Positions 20,415 to 28,636 of a stretch of DNA of 64,000 nt are shown here, one piece after another. The notes below the pieces were generated by a model. It ran no database searches, was not told the origin of the DNA, and saw only the letters and a list, made by a program, of their open reading frames with translations. The number at the start of each line of letters is the position of its first letter. Position 1 is the stretch's first letter. The DNA comes from Bacteroidota bacterium (GTDB taxonomy: Bacteria > Bacteroidota > Bacteroidia > NS11-12g > UBA955): NCBI GenBank assembly GCA_030682255.1, contig JAUXOK010000028.1, positions 124,001 through 188,000 on the forward strand. The letters run 5' to 3'. The position numbers and the translations under genes were made by a program.

Positions 20415-23402
20415 ATGAACACTGTGCTTAAAAATCTTTTTACCTTTTTGATATTGGCTTTTATTGGTGCATCAAATATTAAAGCTCAAATGCCATATTT
20501 AAAGCATTTTACCACCAAAGATGGATTACCAAGTTCAACTATTTATGGTGGCACCCAAGATAAGGACGGCTTCATTTGGTTTGGCACAGATGTAGGCGTA
20601 TCCCGATTTGATGGAAAAAACTTTGTAAACTATACCCTTGCTGATGGTTTGTCTGACAATGAGATATTGTTGGTAGAACAGGATTCAAAAGGCAGGATTT
20701 GGTTTTTGGGATTTAATGGAACTGTTTCATATTATTTCAATTCTAAGATATACAACAGCGAAACGGATACAATACTTAATCAAATAAAATCAATATCATC
20801 TTTTGTAGACATATATGAAGATAAGAACAAATCAATTTGGTTCACTACTTCTAATAAATTTTTCATTCTTGACACCAATAATAGGGTTAATGAAATTGGG
20901 CTTGAATCAATTAAACACCTTGGTGGGTCAATAATAGAAGGAATTGTATTTGATTCTCCATCAGGGCAATTAATCATATCAGCTAATAATATTAAACCAT
21001 TAATCGTTAAATACAAAAATGAAAAATTTTCGGAATTTCAAGCAAAATATGCCAAGTATCTAAATTCTTTTGCATACCATCATAGGGATGGCAGTGTACT
21101 TTTTTTATCAAAAGAAGGATTAGTTCACCAAATAGATACCATGCAAAAATTAATTATTCCAATTAAAGCAAAAAATATGTTAGATTCTAAATTGGTTGGA
21201 ATTGTATTAACAAAAGATAATAAGCTGTGGTTGAGTATCAATGGTAAAGGTGTTTATATATATAACTACTCTAATCTTTCAGAAAAACCGGAATTTATAA
21301 ATATTAAAAAACCTGGTTATCTGGTTTTAGATCATATAGACAATGTATGGATAGGCACCATGAATGAAGGAATTTTTATGTTGCCAGAATGGGCAAATCA
21401 CACTAAATTAATCGCTTCTGGTAATATCATAACCGACAACAACATCTTTTCAGTTTCAAAATCCCCAAACAAAGAACTCCTGATAGGATTGAGCAATGGC
21501 AAAACACATTTTCTAAAAGAAAATAAAACAATTTTAACAATAAATCCAGCAAACAATCATAAATACAACAGAGTTCTCCATATACTATGTGATAAAGAAG
21601 ATGTTTGGCTTGCATCCGATGAAGGTGTTTTTCATTACAATAAAAAGACAAAATGTAGTCACATATTAAATGAGGAATTAAATCCTCTATTGCCAATTGG
21701 AAACGTAAAAGACATTTCCATTCTGTCTAACAAATTGTATATTACAACACCCAGCGTATTACTTCAATTTGATTTGCCTTGCCAAGGCAAAAAGGGGAGT
21801 CAATTTTGTCGTGTTTTAAAAACAGGACACATGAGATACTATAGCGTACATGCTGCCAAAAATGGCGAACTTTGGTATAGCAACCTAAAAGGTTTATTTA
21901 GTTTAAAAAATGATAGCATCACAGATTATTCAAAAAACAACAAACTTTTTTCAAAACGCATCAATGATATTCTTGAATTATCGGATTCGACAATTGTTTT
22001 GGCATCTTATGGCTATGGGTTAATTTTATATAAAAATGGTAAAATCATCCAACACATTAAAAATACGGATGGCCTAGCTTCTGATATTTGCAGAAAAATA
22101 TTTATACACAATGATGTCATATATGTTGCCACGCCTGAAGGAGTTTCAATTATCAAATACAATAAAGGAAAAACTCAAATCATTAAGAACTTAAACACTA
22201 CCAATGCGCTATCGTCAAATGATGTAAAGGATATTTTTGCTGATGAAGTCGAAGTTTTAATTGCCACTTCTAATGGTTTGGTGATTCTACAACAAAAACA
22301 TCTTCATAAAAAAGACATTGGTGTTCCTTTACTACGTATGCTTTCTATAAGTATGGAGAATCAAAAACTGAATAAAAACAGCCATTATAAATTCAACTAC
22401 AATCAAAATTCTTTTCAGTTTGAATATATAGGCATTTATTATAGATCACCGGATGAAGTGGTATACAGATATCGATTAAACAATAATGAATCCTGGCAGC
22501 TTACTCAAAATACGTCCATTGACCTTTTATCCTTGGGTGATGGTAAATATAGCTTTCAAATTCAGGCGAAGGTAAAAGACGGCTCATGGAGTCCAATCGA
22601 GAAATTTGAGTTTATTATCAGACCACCTTTTTGGAAAAACAATTGGTTTATTGCAGGAATTGTTTTGATAATTACTATTTTAACTATTATAACCATTCAA
22701 TCAAGGTTTAGAAATCTAAAGAAAAAACACAGTGATAAATTAAAACTAGAAAAACAAATCAACGGACTCGAACAACAAGCCCTTCAAGCCATGATGAATC
22801 CGCACTTTATTTTCAATGTGATGAATTCCATACAGCAGTTTATGAATAGCAATGATAAACACTCCGCCAATCATTACCTATCAGAATTTGCACGACTCAT
22901 TCGTATGAACCTTAATCTGACTATCAAAGGATTGATTTCATTAGAAGAAGAAATAAACTACCTAGAACTTTATTTATCGTTGGAAAAAATCAGATTTGGA
23001 GAACGTTTTAGTTATGAAATTATCATTGCTCAAGATATAGACGATGATGAAACCATGATTCCTCCCATGATGATACAACCATTTTTAGAAAATGCTATTT
23101 GGCATGGCATCTTGCCATTGAAAGGAAAAGGACATTTGATTTTGAGTATAGAAAAAACCGTTAACAAATTACTTAAAATACAGGTAATCGACAACGGGGT
23201 TGGAATACTAGAAAACAAAGAAGTATTAGAAGTAAAAGCCGAAGCTCACAAAAGCTATGGCATGAGCTTAACCCATCAGAGACTCAGTTTAATTGAAAAA
23301 GAAACGGGCACTATCCTTCATATCAAAATCGAAAAGGCTTATCCCGAAAATTCAAATCCAGGCACAAAAGTAGAATTGCTTTTACCTGATTTAAGTGCTT
23401 AA
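20415..23402 (+). CDS. Propeller sensor histidine kinase, LytS-type
   Basis: A 995-residue membrane kinase. After a signal peptide (to about residue 25) come two-component regulator propeller repeats, seen from HFTTKDGLPSS and GFIWFGTDVGVSRFDG onwards to about residue 640. A Y_Y_Y domain follows (FEYIGIYYRS, then FIIRPPFWKN), then one membrane helix (WFIAGIVLIITILTIITI). The cytosolic His_kinase domain carries H797 in MMNPHFIFNVMNS, and the HATPase has DNGVGI. The periplasmic part should sense a polymer or envelope signal; the ligand cannot be told. It is the obvious partner of the upstream LytTR regulator. Confidence 0.93.
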   Translation: MNTVLKNLFTFLILAFIGASNIKAQMPYLKHFTTKDGLPSSTIYGGTQDKDGFIWFGTDVGVSRFDGKNFVNYTLADGLSDNEILLVEQDSKGRIWFLGFNGTVSYYFNSKIYNSETDTILNQIKSISSFVDIYEDKNKSIWFTTSNKFFILDTNNRVNEIGLESIKHLGGSIIEGIVFDSPSGQLIISANNIKPLIVKYKNEKFSEFQAKYAKYLNSFAYHHRDGSVLFLSKEGLVHQIDTMQKLIIPIKAKNMLDSKLVGIVLTKDNKLWLSINGKGVYIYNYSNLSEKPEFINIKKPGYLVLDHIDNVWIGTMNEGIFMLPEWANHTKLIASGNIITDNNIFSVSKSPNKELLIGLSNGKTHFLKENKTILTINPANNHKYNRVLHILCDKEDVWLASDEGVFHYNKKTKCSHILNEELNPLLPIGNVKDISILSNKLYITTPSVLLQFDLPCQGKKGSQFCRVLKTGHMRYYSVHAAKNGELWYSNLKGLFSLKNDSITDYSKNNKLFSKRINDILELSDSTIVLASYGYGLILYKNGKIIQHIKNTDGLASDICRKIFIHNDVIYVATPEGVSIIKYNKGKTQIIKNLNTTNALSSNDVKDIFADEVEVLIATSNGLVILQQKHLHKKDIGVPLLRMLSISMENQKLNKNSHYKFNYNQNSFQFEYIGIYYRSPDEVVYRYRLNNNESWQLTQNTSIDLLSLGDGKYSFQIQAKVKDGSWSPIEKFEFIIRPPFWKNNWFIAGIVLIITILTIITIQSRFRNLKKKHSDKLKLEKQINGLEQQALQAMMNPHFIFNVMNSIQQFMNSNDKHSANHYLSEFARLIRMNLNLTIKGLISLEEEINYLELYLSLEKIRFGERFSYEIIIAQDIDDDETMIPPMMIQPFLENAIWHGILPLKGKGHLILSIEKTVNKLLKIQVIDNGVGILENKEVLEVKAEAHKSYGMSLTHQRLSLIEKETGTILHIKIEKAYPENSNPGTKVELLLPDLSA

Positions 23403-23439
23403 TTCAGTTTAAAAAAACTAGTAAATCTTTTCTTATTTT

Positions 23440-23471
23440 ACCATTCCCTCGAAATTTCATACCGTTCCCTC
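23440..23471 (+). promoter_or_regulatory. LytTR-type operator 1 (paired direct repeat)
   Basis: ACCATTCCCTC at 23440-23450 and ACCGTTCCCTC at 23461-23471 are two copies spaced 21 bp start to start, the geometry used by LytTR dimers. The second copy ends 31 bases before a -7-like TACTCTTG at 23502-23509 and 58 bases before the ATG at 23529. Confidence 0.8.
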
Positions 23472-23528
23472 ATTGGTGGAAAATATAAGATAAGAACATC
23501 CTACTCTTGTGTGATAAAAAACTACAAC

Positions 23529-23615
23529 ATGAAAAAACTAAACCAGTTAATTTCAGTATTGACATTACTTGTATTATCACCTGCAATTGCACACCAAACC
23601 CATATTGAACCTTAA
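23529..23615 (+). pseudogene. 28-residue signal-peptide relic or short peptide
   Basis: A short ORF begins MKKLNQLISVLTLLVLSPAIA, a textbook signal peptide, then stops after HQTHIEP. Its ATG sits at the same distance from operator 1 as the ATGs of the genes behind operators 2 and 3, so it marks the original first gene of this unit. I read it as the remains of a secreted protein whose body was lost; a real short secreted peptide or leader peptide is the alternative. The next gene starts 14 bases after its stop. Confidence 0.45.
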
Positions 23616-23629
23616 TAATTAATTTAAAA

Positions 23630-24445
23630 ATGAAATCAATTTTAATGTCTATTCTTCTTATATGCTTTATTTATGTTGAATCACATGGTCAGAGTGGGGG
23701 CAAAACCAAGCCAATGTCAGTATACCCACAATTGAATATTGGCTTTACAGCCAGTGGCAATTATACTTCAGCACCGGGTATCTCAAAAAAGATTGGATTC
23801 AGTCCGTCAGGATTTATTCAATATAATTTCAAAAATTGGGGAATAGTTGTTGAAGGCGGATCATTCAAATCCAACTTAGCCTTTAACAGTGAAGATTATC
23901 TCACCAAAATAAGTGGTTTTACTACCCAACAGGAAACTAAAAACACCATGGAGAGTGTATTTATTGCTGTTGGACCAAGTTATGTAAAGTGGTTTAAAAA
24001 AGGATTTTTATGCGTTAATGTCCTTGGTGGAATAACCCGCAATACCATGCCTCAGCTTAATGCTCATGACACAGGCTCTGCACAAATTTCTTATTTAATA
24101 ACAGGCAATAGTGCAAATCTCCAACAGCAAGATACCAGATTCCTCATTCTCTCCGGGAAAATTGCCATAAGATACACCTATATGCTTTCTAAAAACATTG
24201 GACTTCATTTCAATACCCAATTGTTACAACAATTTAGCAATAAAGAAAGCTATATTACTTATCACGACCTTAGCGATGTAAATTTTAATTCACAGGAAGC
24301 GCGCTATCAAGTTCAAAAATCACCTATTATTCAGGAAAAAATCGGACTGCCTAAAACCACAGAAATGATTGGAGTTGGTATGAGTTTTTTGATAGGAGGA
24401 AAAGGAGGAAAAATGGATAATGATATGGATACTAATGTTAAATAA
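23630..24445 (+). CDS. Barrel-like envelope protein, paralogue 1 of 3
   Basis: A 271-residue exported protein (signal peptide MKSILMSILLICFIYVESHG) starting after cleavage with QSGGKTKPMS. The body is made of alternating-residue strands with many aromatic and glycine positions, as in small outer-membrane barrels. Two further copies follow at 24849 and 25807. Copy 3 matches this body very closely, including FSPSGFIQYNF and KSPIIQEKIGLPKTT. The tail is KMDNDMDTNVK. Function unknown. It lies in the unit behind LytTR operator 1. Confidence 0.78.
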   Translation: MKSILMSILLICFIYVESHGQSGGKTKPMSVYPQLNIGFTASGNYTSAPGISKKIGFSPSGFIQYNFKNWGIVVEGGSFKSNLAFNSEDYLTKISGFTTQQETKNTMESVFIAVGPSYVKWFKKGFLCVNVLGGITRNTMPQLNAHDTGSAQISYLITGNSANLQQQDTRFLILSGKIAIRYTYMLSKNIGLHFNTQLLQQFSNKESYITYHDLSDVNFNSQEARYQVQKSPIIQEKIGLPKTTEMIGVGMSFLIGGKGGKMDNDMDTNVK

Positions 24446-24505
24446 TAATTTTTAATGATTTAAGAACACAAGGCAAATCTTGAACAAAATGAAATTTCAC
24501 ATAGA

Positions 24506-24814
24506 ATGAAAGAACAATCACAAAGCAAATCTTCTTCAAGTTTCCTCATAACCGATGGAGGGAAAACCAAATCCAATGCGATTGAGGTGCCTTCCATTTC
24601 CTTGCCCAAAGGCGGGGGTGCTATTAAAGGGATTGATGAAAAGTTTTTTGTGAATGCCGTAAATGGAACTTCTTCGTTTTCAATACCACTGCCATTCTCA
24701 AAAGCGAGAGGAGCAACACCCGAACTGTCTCTTTCCTATAGTTCATATCTATGCTTCTATAAAATTTTGTGCTTGGAAATACACCATAATGCAAATTATG
24801 AAAACCTATATTAA
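24506..24814 (+). pseudogene. Truncated SpvB/Tc-toxin-like N-terminus
   Basis: A 102-residue reading frame whose middle part (ISLPKGGGAIKGIDEKF, then FSIPLPFSKARGATPELSLSYSS) is the conserved start of SpvB/TcB-type toxin proteins, which normally run for well over a thousand residues. After SLSYSS, near base 24745, the family likeness stops and 22 unrelated residues lead to a stop. The rest of the toxin gene is missing from the window, so this is a remnant of a deletion or recombination. It also carries a GGKTK motif like the neighbouring barrel proteins. Confidence 0.65.
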
Positions 24815-24848
24815 TATGCTTATCTCACTTACCAAAACATTAAAATAA

Positions 24849-25769
24849 ATGAAAATGAAAACAAAAAATTCAATATTCAAATTTGTTACATTGAGAAGTG
24901 TAACTATTCTTCTGATGAGCTTTGCTTTTGGTGAAGCGCTTGGTCAGAGTGGGGGCAAAACTGAGCCAATGTCTGAGAAGCCACCATTTTCTAAATATAC
25001 CCAGTGTAGATGGTCTATGGGCATTTCAGGAAATGGAGTTCGGAGTTCATCACCTCCAATAAAGAGCAATACCAATGTTAATCCTAATTTAACTGGAAGG
25101 ACATTAAAAAACAATATCAATTTCAGTCCATCATTATTTGTGGAAGCTAATTACGGGAGGTGGGGATTTATTACTGAAGTAGGATTTTTTAAATCTACAA
25201 TACACTTTGATGCTGAAAATTATCTTTCAAAAATCAGCAGTTTTACCACCGTTAAAATCAATGAAAACCAGTGGACGAGCATGTATATGCAGGTTGGCTC
25301 TTGCTTTACCATTACAGGCAATAAGAGCAGATTAACTTTGATGCTGAAAGGCGGAATTGTAAACAATATTTCCCCTGAAATGATGGCGATGGACACGGGC
25401 AGTACAAATACTATATATTTAGCAGAGGGTAAAATGGATGTAGATCACGATGGTGATTGGCCAAAAAATTTTCCTTTAGCAATTTCGGGCGGAATAAAAT
25501 ATACCTATTCAGCTTCAAAATTTATTGGTATACATTTTCAAGTAAATTACATGCAGCAATTAGGTTCACGTAATCATATTATTACTTACAAAGATCTCAG
25601 CAATGTGGACTTTAGCAATAGCGGAAAAGCACGTGAGCAAGTGATGCAAGCACCGGATATTGAATATAAAATATCTCCGCCAATTAAGAATTTAATGCTT
25701 GGGATTGGGATTAGTTTTAATCTTGTTGGTGGGATAATGGATAATGATATGGGAACAATTAGAAAATAA
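24849..25769 (+). CDS. Barrel-like envelope protein, paralogue 2 of 3
   Basis: A 306-residue exported protein, more diverged and longer than its neighbours. The signal peptide ends in SFAFGEALG and is followed by QSGGKTEPMS. It shares the paralogue landmarks IKYTYSASKFIGIHFQ, SYMQQ-type and DLSNVDF-type strands, and ends GGIMDNDMGTIRK. Its first 70 bases of coding sequence after the n-region are almost identical to those of copy 3, although the bodies differ. Probably outer-membrane associated; role unknown. Confidence 0.78.
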   Translation: MKMKTKNSIFKFVTLRSVTILLMSFAFGEALGQSGGKTEPMSEKPPFSKYTQCRWSMGISGNGVRSSSPPIKSNTNVNPNLTGRTLKNNINFSPSLFVEANYGRWGFITEVGFFKSTIHFDAENYLSKISSFTTVKINENQWTSMYMQVGSCFTITGNKSRLTLMLKGGIVNNISPEMMAMDTGSTNTIYLAEGKMDVDHDGDWPKNFPLAISGGIKYTYSASKFIGIHFQVNYMQQLGSRNHIITYKDLSNVDFSNSGKAREQVMQAPDIEYKISPPIKNLMLGIGISFNLVGGIMDNDMGTIRK

Positions 25770-25806
25770 ATATAACAAACTCCTTGATCAAATAAAATAA
25801 ATAATA

Positions 25807-26646
25807 ATGAAAACAATAAATTCAATCTTCAAATTTGTTTCATTGTGAATTGTAACTATTCTTCTGATGAGCTTTGCTTTTGGTGAAGCGCTTGGTCAGA
25901 GTGGGGACAAAACTGAACCTTTCTCAGTAAGACCTAGACCAAGAAAGGTTAATATTGGCATTACAGCCAGTGGCAATTATACTTCAACACCGGGTATCTC
26001 AAAACAGATTGGATTCAGTCCGTCAGGATTTATTCAATATAATTTCAAACATTGGGGAATTGCCTTGGAAGGCGGCTCATTCAAATCCAACTTAACCTTT
26101 AACAGCGAAGATTATCTCACTAAAATAAGCAGTTTTACTACCCGACAAGAAACAAAAAATACCATTGAGAGTGTATTTATTGCTGTTGGCCCAAGCTATG
26201 TAAAGCAGTTTAAAAAAAGCTTCTTGAGCTTTAATATTCTTGGTGGCATCACCCGTAATAACATGCCCCGGCTTAGTGCACATGACAACATATCTACTCA
26301 AATTTCGTATTTACAAACAAGCAGTGCTGCAAATCTCCAACAGCAAAACACCCGTTTAAAAACACTCTCCGGAAAATTTGTAGTAAGGTACACCTATATG
26401 GTTTCTAAAAATATCGGACTACATTTTAACACCCAATTGCTCCAACAATTTAGCGACAAAGAAAGCTATATTACTTATCGCGACCTTAGCAATGTAAATT
26501 TTGATTCACAGGATGCACACTATCAGGTTCAAAAATCACCTATTATTCAGGAAAAAATTGGACTGCCTAAAACCACGGTAATGATTGGAGTGGGTGTGAG
26601 CTTTTTAATTTATCGAGGAAAAGAAGATGTTGTTCTGCCCCGTTAA
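25807..26646 (+). pseudogene. Barrel-like envelope protein, paralogue 3, stop in signal peptide
   Basis: Translation from the natural ATG at 25807 meets TGA at 25846 after 13 codons, where copy 2 reads an arginine codon region. The frame then continues open for 266 codons. A restart at ATG 25867 would give 259 residues but leave a signal peptide without its basic n-region (MSFAFGEALGQ), so export would probably fail. The body is nearly identical to copy 1, while the leader is nearly identical to copy 2: a mosaic. The reading frame after the stop is otherwise intact, so the damage is recent, or the base call is wrong. Confidence 0.65.
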
Positions 26647-26761
26647 AGGCAAATATTTTAAAAAGATATAAAACTGTAAGTCAACGCTTAAGCAAAATCA
26701 AAAGTTACAAAGAATGAATAAGCAATTAAATCATATAACATTTACACTAAACCATCTAATC

Positions 26762-27649
26762 ATGCATAAACTCATCATCCAAATTTTAACTCTTTGTCTT
26801 TTTGCATTTTCCTGCAAAAAAAAGGAAGACATTGTAATGACTCATGACAAATCTTCCATTGTATCCGCACAAGATAATGCTCTGATCGAAACCCAGTTTT
26901 TCAGTGTGTTTGAAGTGGCGGATGATATTGCTTCTTCGGATGGAAAGATAATAAAAACCGGAGGCACTATTTTGCCTTCAGGAGCCGTCATCGTTTTCAG
27001 AGACAGTCTCTATACAGACAGTTCCGGGATAGATTTTTACATTGACTTTGGTCCGTTGGGAACAACAGCCCCATATGGGATGCTTTGTGAAGATGGTAGA
27101 TACCGTGCGGGCAAGCTCAACATTACAGTTTCACAACCTTATAAGAGTATAGGCACTGTTATAATGGTGAACATAGCTGATGAGGATTCCTTTCATGTTG
27201 GAAACAGCATCGATATGTATCAACTGATGGGTAATAAAAAGATCACCAAAACATCAGAAAAAAATATGGATATTGAAGTAAGCAATGCCAATCTGAAAAG
27301 TAAGAAGGGGGGCAAGTTCTCTCATGAAATAGCTTGGGGTTGCATCGGCACAATTGAAAGAACGCATGATGAAGGACCAGGCATCTGGAAAGATCAGTTT
27401 AGGATAACGGGCACATCAAATGGCACGAACAGAAACGGAGAAAAATTTACAGTTACTATAGATTCTCCTTTGCTGAAGAAAGTAGAACCAGGATGTCACC
27501 ATACCTTTGTTCTGGGGATTCAAACTTTAACGAATACGGTCAGTAACCAAAAAATCACAATTGACTATGACCCGAACAAAGATGGGGCTTGTGATGAATC
27601 GGCAGAGGCTAACATCAATGGCAAAAAAACAATTTTTGAAGTGAAATAA
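26762..27649 (+). CDS. Hypothetical lipoprotein
   Basis: About 295 residues from the ATG at 26762, which begins a lipoprotein signal (MHKLIIQILTLCLFAFSC, lipidated C18, then KKKED). An earlier in-frame ATG at 26714 would only add a polar stretch in front of it. The mature part is beta-rich, with a GGTILPSGAVIVF segment and a cysteine near the end (GACDES). I do not recognise a family. It is part of the accessory block behind operator 1. Confidence 0.75.
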   Translation: MHKLIIQILTLCLFAFSCKKKEDIVMTHDKSSIVSAQDNALIETQFFSVFEVADDIASSDGKIIKTGGTILPSGAVIVFRDSLYTDSSGIDFYIDFGPLGTTAPYGMLCEDGRYRAGKLNITVSQPYKSIGTVIMVNIADEDSFHVGNSIDMYQLMGNKKITKTSEKNMDIEVSNANLKSKKGGKFSHEIAWGCIGTIERTHDEGPGIWKDQFRITGTSNGTNRNGEKFTVTIDSPLLKKVEPGCHHTFVLGIQTLTNTVSNQKITIDYDPNKDGACDESAEANINGKKTIFEVK

Positions 27650-27739
27650 AATTAGCAGTTAGTATATAATGATACGAAAAGACAAGCGTAAAATAGATTT
27701 TGTTTCAAAAAGTAAATTGTTGCAAAACATCCATATAAA

Positions 27740-28456
27740 ATGGAAAAGCATATAGTGATCAATACTGTAGTTTATGGACTTATAATCATAGGGTTACCCT
27801 CATGCTCTGTCACTAATAATATCTACATCAATGAAACAACCCCTTTTGAGGATGGCAAAGGTGTTGTTTCATTGGGTATTGGCACTGGCCTAATTCCCAA
27901 AATAGATTCTGTTTCAGATAACGGAGACATAAACTTTAACAATAAAATAAGCATAGCTCCAAATTTCTATTTAGGTGTTCAGGGAGGTATAAAAAATCGC
28001 ATAAACTACAGAGCAAGTATAAATCTTCCCTTTATAATTGGTGGTTTTGGACAAAGAGGAGGTGCTCAATATTCTTTTTTGCCAAAAGAAAGTAAATTTA
28101 ATTTTGCCGTTGGAATAGATCTTGGTTTTGTGGCTTCAAAAGATTCCGTTAAAATATTGGGTTCTAGAATTGGTGTAAATCCACACACAAATGGGATAAC
28201 AAATGCAGATATATTCATGCCATTTACATTGAACATTAATGAGAACTCTCGTTTTACAATAACTCCGAGATATATCCACCAATACTTCTGGATTAAATAC
28301 AATGTTGATTCACACAAGAGCTATTCTTATATCCAAAGCACAATTGGATTAAGCGCTGGTCTAAAATACAAATCTCTTTATATTGAATCTACAATGCTAA
28401 GTATGAACAACAGGATATTTCCTGTTTTAGGCATTGGATTTATAACAGAATTTTAA
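27740..28456 (+). CDS. Hypothetical barrel-like lipoprotein
   Basis: A 238-residue protein with a probable lipoprotein signal (lipobox LPSC, C22). The mature part consists of repeated amphipathic strands with glycine turns (FYLGVQGGIKNRINYRASI) and ends in a strand with phenylalanine as last residue (FPVLGIGFITEF), as outer-membrane barrels do. It is the last gene before a small palindrome and operator 2. Role unknown. Confidence 0.72.
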   Translation: MEKHIVINTVVYGLIIIGLPSCSVTNNIYINETTPFEDGKGVVSLGIGTGLIPKIDSVSDNGDINFNNKISIAPNFYLGVQGGIKNRINYRASINLPFIIGGFGQRGGAQYSFLPKESKFNFAVGIDLGFVASKDSVKILGSRIGVNPHTNGITNADIFMPFTLNINENSRFTITPRYIHQYFWIKYNVDSHKSYSYIQSTIGLSAGLKYKSLYIESTMLSMNNRIFPVLGIGFITEF

Positions 28457-28509
28457 AGTCTGCCAATTCAGCATTAATCATTTTATCCAATCATCATATT
28501 ATTTATAGA

Positions 28510-28538
28510 ACTTATAAATTGATTTATAAGTGATTTTT
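28510..28538 (+). terminator. AT-rich palindrome followed by T-run
   Basis: Arms ACTTATAAAT (28510-28519) and ATTTATAAGT (28522-28531) form a perfect ten-base stem with a two-base loop. GATTTTT follows. It probably ends the transcript of the upstream genes. It directly abuts operator 2, so a regulatory role is an alternative. Confidence 0.5.
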
Positions 28539-28570
28539 ACCGTTCCCTCAAAAATACATACCGTTTAAAA
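28539..28570 (+). promoter_or_regulatory. LytTR-type operator 2 (paired direct repeat)
   Basis: ACCGTTCCCTC at 28539-28549 and a weaker ACCGTTTAAAA at 28560-28570 are spaced 21 bp. A -7-like CATTATTG begins 31 bases after the second copy, and the ATG of the next gene is at 28637. Confidence 0.75.
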
Positions 28571-28636
28571 TAATTTTTAAAAAATGGATATTTTAATTAT
28601 CATTATTGCATTAACAAAACAATAATATAATATAAT

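Noticed and set aside
24663..24848. Overlapping small ORF in the toxin fragment region
   Set aside because: It is a different frame of the SpvB-like fragment and has no recognisable protein features.
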